Of a stretch of 64,000 nucleotides of DNA, positions 1 to 9,155 are shown in pieces (position 1 is the stretch's first letter; each line of letters opens with the position of its first letter). The position numbers were made by a program, and so were the translations under genes. The notes beneath the pieces are model-generated. The model was not told the DNA's origin and did no database searches. It saw only the letters and a list, made by a program, of their open reading frames with translations. The stretch is from G963665085 sp963665085 (GTDB taxonomy: Bacteria > Bacteroidota > Bacteroidia > Bacteroidales > JAAAOM01), in assembly GCA_963665085.2 (NCBI GenBank), contig CAXXXS010000001.1:806001-870000 (forward strand), written 5' to 3'.

Positions 1-987
1 GAGGTTCTTGCTGAACAGGCAGAAAAAGCCGTTCAGGTACTTTTAACACTTGCAGCAGAATATCCTAAGGAAGATTTCGAATTAAAAAATGACCCTAACG
101 GATTATTACATATTCTTATACCTATAGATTTTTCTGTAAAATCTTTTGAAGCAGCTAAATATACTATCGAAATTGCTAAAAGACGTCCGGTTGAAATTAA
201 GTTTCTCCATGTCTGGAATGACGACTTAGACGACTTTATCGCCGAACGAGGTTCCCTTGAGATTGAAGACTTTAAACGCTTGCAATGCAATGAGATTAAA
301 AGAAACATTAACAACAGTTTAGATGTTTTCAGGCAAAAGCTAAATAAACTCATTGACGAAACAAAAACACGGGATAACCTGCTTTATCATTTCACCATTG
401 TAGAAGGGGAAGTTAGTAGACAAATTGAAAAAACTATTTATCGCTGTAAACCTCAATTAATAATAATTGCACATAATACAGACAAAGACTTCAGGTTTAG
501 GATTAGCCGGGAGATTGCCAGTGGTATTATCAATTTAGCCTATTGTCCGGTTTTTTATATCCCTCAAAAACTCTATCATCACCCGATAGAAAAACTGCAT
601 GTAATGTATATCACAAACTTTGATAAAAATGTATATCAATCATTTAAAATTTTCCAGGAAATTACAAATGGTTTTGATACAAACATCAATATCACGCATG
701 TGGCCCAGGAAGGTTCAGAAAAACAAGTACAGGAAAAAATGGATACACTTGTAAAGGAGTTGCAGGCAATAAAAGAATTAAAGGAGCTAAAAATAAAATC
801 AACTATTTTAAACAATAAAGACCTGCTAAAAGGTTTTGATACCTATATAGAAGAAAATCATATTGATATAATATCGTTTATTTCCCAGGAATATAGTATC
901 TGGCATAAACTTTTTAATCCTGATAACCTCAGAAATTTAATGAATGGGAGCACTTTGCCATTGCTTGTCTTTAAATACAAAGGATAA
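1..987 (+). CDS. Multi-domain universal stress protein, 5' truncated by window edge
   Basis: The frame is open from base 1, so the true start lies before the window. The visible 328 residues hold one full UspA-like domain beginning at about residue 37 (HILIPIDFS, the typical first beta strand) and ending near 190 (PVFYIPQ), followed by a second Usp-like domain from about 200 to the end (KLHVMYIT... LPLLVFKYKG). A TTG near 280 gives a shorter reading but would cut the first domain in half, so it is rejected as the start. Usp proteins bind nucleotides or act as stress-induced cytosolic factors; no G-2x-G-9x-G ATP motif is obvious in either domain, so nucleotide binding is doubtful. The gene converges on the FNR-like regulator with a 15-base gap. 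The family call is fairly sure; the role is unknown. Confidence 0.75.
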   Translation, partial: EVLAEQAEKAVQVLLTLAAEYPKEDFELKNDPNGLLHILIPIDFSVKSFEAAKYTIEIAKRRPVEIKFLHVWNDDLDDFIAERGSLEIEDFKRLQCNEIKRNINNSLDVFRQKLNKLIDETKTRDNLLYHFTIVEGEVSRQIEKTIYRCKPQLIIIAHNTDKDFRFRISREIASGIINLAYCPVFYIPQKLYHHPIEKLHVMYITNFDKNVYQSFKIFQEITNGFDTNINITHVAQEGSEKQVQEKMDTLVKELQAIKELKELKIKSTILNNKDLLKGFDTYIEENHIDIISFISQEYSIWHKLFNPDNLRNLMNGSTLPLLVFKYKG

Positions 988-1002
988 ATAAGCTGAATAC
1001 TC

Positions 1003-1698
1003 TTATCCTGTTTTACTTATTTGTTCGAGCGCCTCAATATTTAGGATTTCAAAATATCCATTTTTATCCAGAATTATTTTCTCCTCCTTAAAATCGTTTA
1101 AAACACGTATGGCACTCATTGTAGACATACCTGTAAAATCAGCAAGATCTTTTCTTGATAGGGACATATTAAACGTTTTACTTTTAAAGACTTCCTTTGT
1201 AAGATAAAGAAGGGCCCCTGCAATTCTTCCGTTTAATTGTTTATTTACTATATCATATAATTGATAATATGTATACAAGGTAGTTCCGCTCATCTTTTTG
1301 ATTAGTGATGTAGCAAAAGCTCCATTACCATGAATAAGATTACGAACTATATTGATATCTATTAAACACAAGATAGAATTTTCAACTGCAGCTACAGAAA
1401 AATCAAATGTGCTTTTACCAAAAAGTGAAGCAAGTCCTATAATTTGTCCTGGAGGAAAAAAATTAAGAATTACATCTTTATGTCCTTGCTCTCCTTCAAT
1501 GTACTGTTTTACCAAACCTTTTTTAACGTACATAACATGAGAAGCAAATGCTCCCTGTTTTGCAATTATTTCTGATTTATTAAACTTTATTTCAACTTTG
1601 CCTTTATCAGCGATTTCAAGCTCGCTATCACCAAGGCGCTTAAAGCATTCTGACTTGCTTTGGCAAAACAAACAATTTGCTTTTTCGTTAGAACTCAT
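1003..1698 (-). CDS. Crp/Fnr-family regulator with FNR-like cysteine set
   Basis: This is a 231-residue cytosolic transcription factor with an N-terminal cyclic-nucleotide-binding-like beta barrel (about residues 25-140) and a C-terminal winged helix (about 165-225; SRKDLADFTGMSTMSAIRVL is the helix-turn-helix). It has cysteines at 9, 12 and 18, which is exactly the C-x2-C-x5-C spacing of E. coli FNR, and a fourth at 111 in SILCLID, matching the place of FNR Cys122. This supports an oxygen-labile [4Fe-4S] sensor, though many Bacteroidota Crp-type proteins carry N-terminal cysteines and the role is unproven. The recognition helix has M-x-x-I-R where FNR has E-x-x-S-R, so the DNA site should differ. 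It is transcribed divergently from the Mbx/MBS-like operon, which makes it the likely regulator of that operon and perhaps of itself. Confidence 0.85.
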   Translation of the reverse strand: MSSNEKANCLFCQSKSECFKRLGDSELEIADKGKVEIKFNKSEIIAKQGAFASHVMYVKKGLVKQYIEGEQGHKDVILNFFPPGQIIGLASLFGKSTFDFSVAAVENSILCLIDINIVRNLIHGNGAFATSLIKKMSGTTLYTYYQLYDIVNKQLNGRIAGALLYLTKEVFKSKTFNMSLSRKDLADFTGMSTMSAIRVLNDFKEEKIILDKNGYFEILNIEALEQISKTG

Positions 1699-1715
1699 TT
1701 AGTTAACTAGTTAAT

Positions 1716-1731
1716 GGTAATCTAAATCACC
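1716..1731. promoter_or_regulatory. Candidate operator palindrome GGTAAT-N4-ATCACC
   Basis: A 16-base inverted repeat, GGTAAT CTAA ATCACC, has 5 of 6 arm positions complementary and the 6-4-6 layout of Crp/FNR sites. It lies 18 bases upstream of the start of the FNR-like gene, in the 177-base space shared with the divergent operon. Autoregulation or regulation of both directions is an inference; nothing in this window shows binding. Confidence 0.4.
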
Positions 1732-1875
1732 TTTTTAATAGATATTGATCTATAATCATTATGTTTTGATTATATTTTATTCATGCCATTTGTCTCTGGC
1801 ACATTTCAACTATTAAAAGAATATAAAGGTAATATTGTTCATGATTTTTTCACATAGTAAAAAATCAGATAATCA

Positions 1876-2571
1876 ATGAATAAACAAGCTTTTGGAAATA
1901 TTGTAAAGAAAGAACAGCTTAAAAGCCTAAGTGATTCGATTGATAAAGATATTATGTTGCTCGTAGCATCTCAGCCTTTTCCAGGATATAAAGGAAATTT
2001 CGACAAAAATTATTTCTACCTAGTTTTGGATAGTTCTACAAACATAAATACAGATGAATTAATTCAACTGACACAAAATGTTATAGACTCTTTACCTGTA
2101 AAACCTGATATTTTTCCATGTGAAATCACCGTTTATAATAAGTTATATCAGGCTATACGAATTTACGGAGAAGATTACGAGAGTATTCACAAACTTATTT
2201 CTCAGTTTCGAATATATGGTGTGAAATTTCAAAAATATCAGGTAGTAAAACCTTATATAAGCCAGATTAAAGTCACAAAATATTTTGAATTAGAAAAAAT
2301 TAATGAGGGAATCTACAAAAGCACTAACACTCCTGAATTCAAATATATAGAGCTTACAAAGAAAATAGGTTGGGAAGAATTTGAATCGCTGATTAATAAA
2401 ATAAATTACATAGAAGCTTATAAGAATTGTGATTTTGCCATAGCTACTTTTCATAGCAAAGAAGGATTTGACTATTACTTAAGAATATTCTCCGAGAGTT
2501 GTACCCTTGATAAACTATCAGGTTTTCGGACTCTGGTCTTAAATATACTGGAACAACTTTCGATAAAATAA
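1876..2571 (+). CDS. Unknown protein at head of Mbx/MBS-like operon
   Basis: I do not recognise this 231-residue protein. It has no signal peptide, no membrane segment and no metal-binding cysteine cluster; it is rich in Lys, Ile, Tyr and Phe and appears to be a soluble alpha/beta protein. Its last codon lies 10 bases before the mrpE-like gene and on the same strand, so it is very probably co-transcribed with the membrane complex. A role as an assembly factor, regulator or accessory subunit is a guess from position only. The frame is uninterrupted and its base composition matches the neighbours, so it is a real gene. Confidence 0.7.
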   Translation: MNKQAFGNIVKKEQLKSLSDSIDKDIMLLVASQPFPGYKGNFDKNYFYLVLDSSTNINTDELIQLTQNVIDSLPVKPDIFPCEITVYNKLYQAIRIYGEDYESIHKLISQFRIYGVKFQKYQVVKPYISQIKVTKYFELEKINEGIYKSTNTPEFKYIELTKKIGWEEFESLINKINYIEAYKNCDFAIATFHSKEGFDYYLRIFSESCTLDKLSGFRTLVLNILEQLSIK

Positions 2572-2581
2572 CTGTAAAAAA

Positions 2582-3076
2582 ATGAAGTTAAAAAATGGAT
2601 TTGTAATGCTAATAGTGCTCTTTTTGTTTTGGGTACTTATGAGTAATTCACTTAACATTACTGTATTAATTTCGGGTCTGATAATTACAACGATACTCTC
2701 AATAATCGTTGCTCAGAATCTGAATATTTTTTCAGAAATAAAACTAACACCCAAAGCTATTATTTATACAATTGTTTATTTGTTAGTGTTCTTAAAAGAA
2801 CTTATTCTCTCGAATCTGGATGTAGCTTTTCGTGTTATATCTCCTAAACTACCAATTAATCCCGGAATTGTTGAAGCAAAAACAAGTTTAAAATCTCCCA
2901 TGGCAAGAATGATACTTGCAAATTCTATAACCCTTACACCTGGTACGTTTACCGTAGAGATTGAAGATGACACGCTTTTCATCCATTGCATCGATATAAA
3001 AAGTCAAAACGTAACGGATGTTACAAACCGAGTAATTCGAAAATTTGAAAAATACCTGGAGGTAATTTATGGTTAG
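2582..3076 (+). CDS. mrpE: MrpE/MnhE-like membrane subunit (MbsA position)
   Basis: This 164-residue protein has two or three N-terminal transmembrane helices (LKNGFVMLIVLFLFWVL, VLISGLIITTILSIIV, IIYTIVYLLVFLKEL) and a C-terminal cytosolic domain with the MnhE signature ILANSITLTPGTFTVEI. In Mrp antiporters and in Mbh/Mbs complexes this subunit belongs to the small membrane module that couples sodium/proton exchange. It is the first subunit gene of the complex and overlaps the next gene by 8 bases, which indicates translational coupling. In archaeal MBS clusters the MrpE homologue is also first. The family is sure; assignment to an Mbs-type complex comes from the whole operon. Confidence 0.93.
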   Translation: MKLKNGFVMLIVLFLFWVLMSNSLNITVLISGLIITTILSIIVAQNLNIFSEIKLTPKAIIYTIVYLLVFLKELILSNLDVAFRVISPKLPINPGIVEAKTSLKSPMARMILANSITLTPGTFTVEIEDDTLFIHCIDIKSQNVTDVTNRVIRKFEKYLEVIYG

Positions 3077-3329
3077 TACAATTTTAAATATATCATTGGT
3101 ACTTATTGTACTTAGTCTGGTTATGTCTACAATAAGATTTATAACCGGCCCGGCAGCAGTAGATAGAATGGTTTCATTCGATGTGTTGACCATAGCTTCT
3201 ATCGCACTGATTGGAATTATCGCATATTCATCAGGGAGGATAATATACCTTGATATTGCCCTAGTATATGGACTCCTGAGTTTTATGGGTGTAATAATAG
3301 TTGCCAAATACCTCGAAAAAGGTCTATAG
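3069..3329 (+). CDS. mrpF: MrpF/MnhF-like membrane subunit (MbsB position)
   Basis: An 86-residue protein with three transmembrane helices and the MnhF core TIRFITGPAAVDRMVSFDVL, including the conserved GP-x-x-x-DR segment. It belongs to the sodium/proton antiporter module. It starts inside the last codons of the mrpE-like gene. Length and topology match the family (usually about 85-95 residues). Confidence 0.92.
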   Translation: MVSTILNISLVLIVLSLVMSTIRFITGPAAVDRMVSFDVLTIASIALIGIIAYSSGRIIYLDIALVYGLLSFMGVIIVAKYLEKGL

Positions 3330-3359
3330 AAAAAGATTTGAAAAATTAATAATAATAGA

Positions 3360-3740
3360 ATGGATTCAATTTCAGAAATAACTGGAGCAATAATCGTACT
3401 AGCGGGATCAGTGTTTTTGTTCCTGGCATCAGTAGGATTACTAAGGATGCCCGATTTTTATACACGTATTCAGGCAGGGACAAAAGCCTCAACACTAGGA
3501 ACGATAATGGTTTTTATTGGTCTGGCTTTTCTTGTTCCGGGTTGGATTGGTAAATTAATAGTCCTCATCTTATTTGTGCTAATTACCAATCCCATTTCGT
3601 CGCATGTTCTTGCACGCGCTGCTCATTATATAAAAATTCCATTGGCAGGAGTTTCCGTTGCTGATAAACTCGAGGAAGCAGAACATGCCAATCCTAAAGA
3701 AAATAGTGTTGAATCAATAGAAAGCATTGAAAATGTATAA
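3360..3740 (+). CDS. mrpG: MrpG/MnhG-like membrane subunit (MbsC position)
   Basis: A 126-residue protein with three transmembrane helices and the PhaG/MnhG signature GLLRMPDFYTRIQAGTKAST. The C-terminal tail after the third helix is acidic and a little longer than usual (EEAEHANPKEN). It overlaps the following small gene by 14 bases. Role: part of the antiporter module in the E-F-G order seen in both Mrp operons and Mbh/Mbs clusters. Confidence 0.92.
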   Translation: MDSISEITGAIIVLAGSVFLFLASVGLLRMPDFYTRIQAGTKASTLGTIMVFIGLAFLVPGWIGKLIVLILFVLITNPISSHVLARAAHYIKIPLAGVSVADKLEEAEHANPKENSVESIESIENV

Positions 3741-3984
3741 CACAATAATTCCTATCCTATTAGCTGTGGTTATGATTACTGCTGCACTGATGGCAGTTTA
3801 TCAACAGAAGTTATCCATCGCTGTTATTGCTGCCGGAGCAGTAAGCCTTATGGCATCGGTATTATACCTTTTATTGGCAGCTCCTGATGTTGCCCTTACT
3901 GAGGCAGCTATCGGAAGTGGTTTATCAACCATCATATTTTTTTATGTACTAAACAAAATACGAAAAGAGAATGGTGCGCAATAG
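3727..3984 (+). CDS. MbhD-like (DUF4040) membrane subunit
   Basis: An 85-residue protein of three helices ending in LLAAPDVALTEAAIGSGLST, the hallmark of the DUF4040/MbhD family, which corresponds to a detached piece of the C-terminal part of MrpA. In Mrp antiporters this segment is fused to the large MrpA; its presence as a free small protein is typical of Mbh/Mbs-type complexes. It overlaps its neighbours by 14 bases on each side, so expression is tightly coupled. Confidence 0.88.
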   Translation: MKMYNTIIPILLAVVMITAALMAVYQQKLSIAVIAAGAVSLMASVLYLLLAAPDVALTEAAIGSGLSTIIFFYVLNKIRKENGAQ

Positions 3985-4687
3985 TTTCATATTTTTTATT
4001 CTTGTTGGTTTATCGGCTGTTTTTATTAGCCTGATTATAGATTTTTCCGGTAATGAGAATCTCAATGATCTGGCAAAATTTTATACAGCCCCGAAAAATA
4101 TTCAGGATGTAAATGCAGCAAACCTGGTTTCTGCTGTTGTGGTTACCTATCGTGGATTAGATACATTGGGTGAAGTAACCATATTATTTATTACTGCTGC
4201 AATTATTGGATTTTTCCTGAAAACTCAGGTTTCAGGCAGAAAAGATAACGATGTACGAAAATCCAGTGATATATTGATTACAGCGTCAAAAATACTTGTG
4301 CCTGTCATCATTCTTTTTGGTATTTATGTGATAATCAACGGACACCTTACTCCGGGAGGTGGTTTCCAGGGAGGAGCCATCATTGCATCGGCAGTGGTAT
4401 TGGCTATGCTTGCTAATCCTGACATGAAATTTAATCACAAACTGTTTACCGTACTGGAAAGTATTTCGGGTGTAAGCTTCGTGTTGATTGGTATTGCTGG
4501 TGTGGTGTACGCTGGCGGATTCCTTGATAACAGGTTTATACCAACAGGCAAAGTTGGCGATTTAATAAGTGCCGGGGCAATACCTCTTATTTACATATTT
4601 ATAGGGTTAAAAGTAGGTTCAGAATTATCGAATATTCTGGGTAGCCTTAAAGAAACTCAACAGGCGGATGTTGAGCATGCGGAATAA
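3971..4687 (+). CDS. mrpB: Fused MbhE-like/MnhB-like membrane subunit
   Basis: This 238-residue protein has two parts. The N-terminal part (about 1-95) carries VVTYRGLDTLGEVTILFITA, the MbhE-type segment equivalent to the end of MrpA. The C-terminal part (about 105-225) is an MnhB domain with HLTPGGGFQGGAIIASA. In archaeal Mbh these are often separate subunits (MbhE and MbhF), so this is a fusion or an extended MrpB. It continues the antiporter module; about six or seven helices are expected. The MnhB assignment is sure and the fusion reading is well supported by the two motifs. Confidence 0.88.
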   Translation: MVRNSFIFFILVGLSAVFISLIIDFSGNENLNDLAKFYTAPKNIQDVNAANLVSAVVVTYRGLDTLGEVTILFITAAIIGFFLKTQVSGRKDNDVRKSSDILITASKILVPVIILFGIYVIINGHLTPGGGFQGGAIIASAVVLAMLANPDMKFNHKLFTVLESISGVSFVLIGIAGVVYAGGFLDNRFIPTGKVGDLISAGAIPLIYIFIGLKVGSELSNILGSLKETQQADVEHAE

Positions 4688-4717
4688 AAATAGATAAAAC
4701 GATATCAAAATAATAAC

Positions 4718-5074
4718 ATGGAATACATTAGTTTAATCACCGGTTTTATTTTAATAATCATTGGCTTATGGGGTATTCTCACGCAAAAGAATATCATTAA
4801 AATAATTATCGGTTTTTCAATTTTTGATACAGGCTTGCATATTGTCCTTGTATCCATTGCTAACGTACATGGCCGTACTGCACCTATTATTGATAAAGCA
4901 GTGGGGATTTCAGAAGCAACACAAAAGGTTGTTGATCCTGTTCCTCAAGCCCTGGTACTTACTGCAATTGTGATTGGACTGGGAGTTACTGCTCTTATGT
5001 TAGTTTATGCTCTGAAGCTTTATCAGAATAAAAAATCCCTTGAGATAAAAGATTTCAACGACTTAAAATGGTAA
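4718..5074 (+). CDS. mrpC: MrpC/NuoK-like membrane subunit (MbsG position)
   Basis: A 118-residue, three-helix protein of the NuoK/MnhC family; the segments IIGLWGILTQKNIIKIIIGFSIFDTGLHIVL and QALVLTAIVIGLGVTALML are typical. The homologues line the proton path next to the large antiporter subunit. Position directly before the large antiporter gene is the usual order in Mrp, Mbh and Mbs operons. Confidence 0.92.
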   Translation: MEYISLITGFILIIIGLWGILTQKNIIKIIIGFSIFDTGLHIVLVSIANVHGRTAPIIDKAVGISEATQKVVDPVPQALVLTAIVIGLGVTALMLVYALKLYQNKKSLEIKDFNDLKW

Positions 5075-5095
5075 TCATTATTAAAGAATAATAGA

Positions 5096-8000
5096 ATGAT
5101 ATCTCCAATACATATTATTACGATAACCCTGGGAATAGCCTTCCTGCTGGGTTTATTGAAGAAACTTAACAGTAATATTTCAACTCTTTTGATGCTGGGT
5201 GCCATTGGCGCCGCAGGGATCATTTCTGCTGTGTGGTATAGCAAGTTAACTGCGGGTATAGCACAAGCTGATATTTTTACTGCCGGTTTTAGGCCCCCTT
5301 ATTCGATTAACCTTTTAATGGGCAGGGCTGAGGCTTTGATTACACTTTTGATAAATGTTGCAGGATTCCTAGGTGGTATTTACCTATATAATATTTTCAA
5401 GAAACAGGGAATCTATACCATGATCATCTTCCTGGTTTTTATCATGTCTCTAAATGTTATTGTAATGACCCGCGATATTTTCAACCTGTTTGTGTTTATG
5501 GAAGTGGCTAGTATTGCCATTGCAGGATTGACCATTCTTGATAAAAATTCAAAAGCATCGCAGGCTGGTTTTAAATACCTCATCGCAACAGGAATTATTT
5601 CCGGTATCTTCTTAATTGGCATAGCTTTCACCTATTATTTTTCAGGAACATTAAATATTGATTTTATCAGCAATGCAAATCTGGCTGCTTTTAAAGCCGG
5701 AGGAGTAACGTTATTTTTATTACTTATTGCCTTGGTTCTTGAACTTAAACCATTTCCAGCCAATGGTTGGGCAATTGATGTATATCATGGGGCAAATCCA
5801 GGAGTGGGGGCTATGGTCTCAGCTGCTTCAGCAACAGCATTACTTTTTGTTTTACATAAGGTGTTATTTTTAATGCCAGAGAGCTACATGAATATTGTTG
5901 CCATCATAGGAATTGTAACTTTTGTTGGTTCAAATTTGATGGGACTTAAACAAACCGAAGCAAACAGGCTGTTGGGTTATTCTTCTGTTGGACAGATTGG
6001 TTTGCTTCTTTCAATATTGGGATTATCGGACTCATTAGGTGAAAAATTTTCGTTTATTGCTGTATCAATTTTAGTGAGTCATTTCCTTGCCAAAGCCGGA
6101 TTGTTTTGGTTATCAGGAATTGTAAAACAAGAAAATATCAAAGGGTGGGCTAATTTGCGCCGCAAGCCATTTTTGTTAGTAATATTCGGAACATTCATTT
6201 TTACCCTAATTGGATTTCCTCCATTTCCTTCTTTTTTTGGAAAATGGGAACTCATCATGGAACTATCGGCTTCTAACCAAATGACCTGGGTTGTTTTGAT
6301 TCTTATTGGATCATTTATAGAAGGTATTTACCTTTTCCGTTGGCTGGGTTATGCCATTAAGCTTGATTTTGTAGACCTGCCAGAATTCAAAATCGATTAT
6401 AATAAAATTCTACCTGTTGCTGTTGTTGCGCTATTAACATACATTATTGGATATCACAGCAGCACCTTTGTCCAAGGAATGGAATTCAAAAATTTTATCC
6501 CTCTGTTTTTTGTTGCGGCAATTTTTATCCTTGATTTTTTACCCGTTTTTGTAAAAAACACAATCTCTATTGCTGCCATGGCATACTATGCTTTTCTGAT
6601 GTTACCTGGCTACTACGAAACTGATTTGTTGCGATTTATTTTTGCTTCTATCTTTATCGTTGGCGGTATTTTAACACTGGTTGCAGGATTTTATAAAAAA
6701 GGTAAAAGAGAAGGATTTTACCCGGCAGCTCTCATCATGTTCGCGGGGCTGGCTGGTATCATAGAGGCAAAGACATTAATCCAGTTCTTTTTTTCATGGG
6801 AACTAATGACATTGGGTTCATATATTCTCATCATCCGTGGTAAAAAATCAATGCCGCACGGTTTAAGTTATATGTTATTTTCTGTTGCAGGAGCATATAG
6901 TATTCTTACTGCTTTTGGTATGGTCAATAGCATTACTGGTGATGCTCTTAGCGCCATGAATTTATTGCCAGCAGGATCAATTTTAATATTCACTCTTTTA
7001 GCCATTGGATTTATGACCAAAACAGCATCCCTGGGATTACACATTTGGTTACCCGGCGCACATGCCGAAGCAGAATCGGATGTATCTCCAATGGTATCTG
7101 CCATCTTGCTTAAGGCTGGAGTTTTCGGGTTAATCCTTACATTTCTTGCAATGGGTGGCGAACACGCTGGAAATAATCCACTGTTGTATACCCTGGGTTG
7201 GTTGGGGGCAATCACTGCGTTGATAGGGAACCTGGCTGCAAGTTTTCAGGAAGATGCAAAACGATTATTGGCTTATTCAAGTATTGGTCAGTTAGGGTAC
7301 ATTTTGTTTGCTTTTGCCATGGCATCTAACCTGGGTTGGATGGGGGGTATTACCTACACATTGAATCACTTTGCTTTCAAAGCAATCCTTTTCTTAACCA
7401 TCGGTGGAATTGTTTACAGACTCGGAACGCACAATATGTACGAGATGGGTGGCCTGATTAAAAGAATGCCTTTCTCGTTTATTGCTGTATTAATTGGTAT
7501 TATTACCCTTTCTGGTGTTCCTCCATTATCTGGTTTTGCCGGTAAATGGCTTTTTTATAATGCCGTACTTGCAAAAGGATGGTATTTCCAAGGTGCAGTT
7601 GTATTTTTTGCCGGGGTAATAGCTTTTTTGTATTGTTTCCGACTTATCTATGTAATTTTCCTTGGACAGTTAAAAGATAATCACCGAAGGGTGAAAGAAA
7701 TTCCGGCATCATTCCTTATTCCAATTTATATATTGATAATAGGGATCATGATTTTCTCTGCCATGCCTAACTTAATACTTGAACCCGTAAGTCGCATGCT
7801 GGTAGGTAGTTTTCCTTCGGATGTAATAACATGGTCGGGTGCTGCTGCAACGACTAAAATTGGCTATTGGAACGGCACATGGATAATGGTAATTGTGGGG
7901 ATTATGTTTATGATTCTTCTGGGATGGCTTCTTATGCTGAATGCAAAAGCACAAAAAGTGAAACAATTTAATATTGTCTATGCTGCTGAACGTCCTCATA

Positions 8001-8218
8001 CACCAGAGACAACACACATGGCCCATAATCTCTATGCAGGATACAACAAAGCATTGGGTATATTGGTACTTCCATACATCACTAATTTCTGGAATTGGAT
8101 GTCTGAGTCGTTGCACGCAATAGCCGATTTTATCCGCAGGATATACTCAGGTAATGGACAAGCATATGTTTTGCACATCATAGCATATATACTGATTATT
8201 TATTTCTCAATTTTTTAA
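5096..8218 (+). CDS. Double antiporter subunit: two MrpD/NuoL-M-N-like domains fused in one chain
   Basis: This 1040-residue, very hydrophobic protein holds two complete proton-antiporter domains of the NuoL/M/N-MrpD family. Half 1 (about residues 1-470) has the helix-5 glutamate in FNLFVFMEVASIA and the lysine-bearing segment ALVLELKPFPANGWAI. Half 2 (about 490-1040) has FFFSWELMTLGSYI and LHIWLPGAHAEAESDVSPMV followed by LLKAGVFG. The C-terminal tail (KQFNIVYAAERPH) resembles the tail of Mbh/HyfB-type subunits. Normal Mrp or Mbh clusters have one such subunit as a separate gene; archaeal MBS has two separate ones (H and H'). Here both are one gene, so each complex must contain them in a 1:1 ratio. 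It should provide two ion-pumping channels. Confidence 0.92.
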   Translation: MISPIHIITITLGIAFLLGLLKKLNSNISTLLMLGAIGAAGIISAVWYSKLTAGIAQADIFTAGFRPPYSINLLMGRAEALITLLINVAGFLGGIYLYNIFKKQGIYTMIIFLVFIMSLNVIVMTRDIFNLFVFMEVASIAIAGLTILDKNSKASQAGFKYLIATGIISGIFLIGIAFTYYFSGTLNIDFISNANLAAFKAGGVTLFLLLIALVLELKPFPANGWAIDVYHGANPGVGAMVSAASATALLFVLHKVLFLMPESYMNIVAIIGIVTFVGSNLMGLKQTEANRLLGYSSVGQIGLLLSILGLSDSLGEKFSFIAVSILVSHFLAKAGLFWLSGIVKQENIKGWANLRRKPFLLVIFGTFIFTLIGFPPFPSFFGKWELIMELSASNQMTWVVLILIGSFIEGIYLFRWLGYAIKLDFVDLPEFKIDYNKILPVAVVALLTYIIGYHSSTFVQGMEFKNFIPLFFVAAIFILDFLPVFVKNTISIAAMAYYAFLMLPGYYETDLLRFIFASIFIVGGILTLVAGFYKKGKREGFYPAALIMFAGLAGIIEAKTLIQFFFSWELMTLGSYILIIRGKKSMPHGLSYMLFSVAGAYSILTAFGMVNSITGDALSAMNLLPAGSILIFTLLAIGFMTKTASLGLHIWLPGAHAEAESDVSPMVSAILLKAGVFGLILTFLAMGGEHAGNNPLLYTLGWLGAITALIGNLAASFQEDAKRLLAYSSIGQLGYILFAFAMASNLGWMGGITYTLNHFAFKAILFLTIGGIVYRLGTHNMYEMGGLIKRMPFSFIAVLIGIITLSGVPPLSGFAGKWLFYNAVLAKGWYFQGAVVFFAGVIAFLYCFRLIYVIFLGQLKDNHRRVKEIPASFLIPIYILIIGIMIFSAMPNLILEPVSRMLVGSFPSDVITWSGAAATTKIGYWNGTWIMVIVGIMFMILLGWLLMLNAKAQKVKQFNIVYAAERPHTPETTHMAHNLYAGYNKALGILVLPYITNFWNWMSESLHAIADFIRRIYSGNGQAYVLHIIAYILIIYFSIF

Positions 8219-8235
8219 TTAAGAATTATTTACGA

Positions 8236-9144
8236 ATGAATACGATAGTCATAAAGCTTTTATACACCCTTCTGGGTCTATTCATTTTGGTGAACTGGGG
8301 ATTTTTAATGGGAGCTTCCATGCGCAAAATTGTAGCACGATTAGCCGGAAGACACGGCATCCCAATTTATCAGCCCTGGATTGATATGATAAAATTATAC
8401 GGAAAAAGGTCTTCCATATCGCATGGTGTGATGTTTTACTTAGGTCCCGTATTTCGACTTGGAGGAGGAGTTGGTCTGTTCCTGTTTATCCCAATGATTT
8501 ATAGTTCAGAAGCGTTTAGCAACTTTTCATGGGCTGGCGATTTAGTCCTGATTTTATACTTCCAGTTTTTTGGGATGCTTGGAATGGCATTAGGTGCCGG
8601 AGAAGGAGGTCATCCTCATTCAGCTATCGGAATTAGTCGTGGATTGGCACAATTTACAACTGTTGAGATTCCAATGACACTGGCCGTAATCTCTATCGCT
8701 ATTCAGTATCATACCCTATCAATTGATGATATTGTTGCTGCGCAGCAAGGATCGGTTTTAAACTGGACATTATTTACAAATCCTATTGCAACCGCAGCAT
8801 CCATGTTGTCTTTGCTGGGCGCATTTCGGCACGCACCATTTAACCTTGTAAAAGCACCAAACGAAATACCTATCGGGCCTCCTACCGAATATCACTCCGC
8901 ATTTTTAGGAGTATTGAGAACAAATAATGCATTGCTGCATGTTGTTGAAGCTGCATTATTCATGAACCTGTTTTTTGGAGGAGCAAGCAATTGGATTATG
9001 TTTTTTGTAAAAACCTTTTTAATCTATTTCTGGTCTGTATTTGTGGGAGTAGTTTTCCCAAGATTCAAAATAGAGCAGTCTGTTACATGGTTTCTTAAAA
9101 TCCCTTTGGTGTTGGGTATACTCGCAATTATTCTTCTTCTGTAA
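8236..9144 (+). CDS. NuoH/MbhM-like membrane anchor subunit
   Basis: This 302-residue protein has about eight transmembrane helices and belongs to the NuoH/EchB/MbhM family, which anchors the peripheral iron-sulfur arm and forms the connection to the pumping subunits. Family marks are IPIYQPWIDMIKLYGKR near residue 40 and the cytosolic loop FNLVKAPNEIPIGPPTEYHS with conserved Glu residues. At 302 residues it is close to MbhM/FpoH length. It sits between the antiporter module and the peripheral arm genes, as in Mbh/Mbs operons. Confidence 0.93.
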   Translation: MNTIVIKLLYTLLGLFILVNWGFLMGASMRKIVARLAGRHGIPIYQPWIDMIKLYGKRSSISHGVMFYLGPVFRLGGGVGLFLFIPMIYSSEAFSNFSWAGDLVLILYFQFFGMLGMALGAGEGGHPHSAIGISRGLAQFTTVEIPMTLAVISIAIQYHTLSIDDIVAAQQGSVLNWTLFTNPIATAASMLSLLGAFRHAPFNLVKAPNEIPIGPPTEYHSAFLGVLRTNNALLHVVEAALFMNLFFGGASNWIMFFVKTFLIYFWSVFVGVVFPRFKIEQSVTWFLKIPLVLGILAIILLL

Positions 9145-9155
9145 AAGATTGAGCA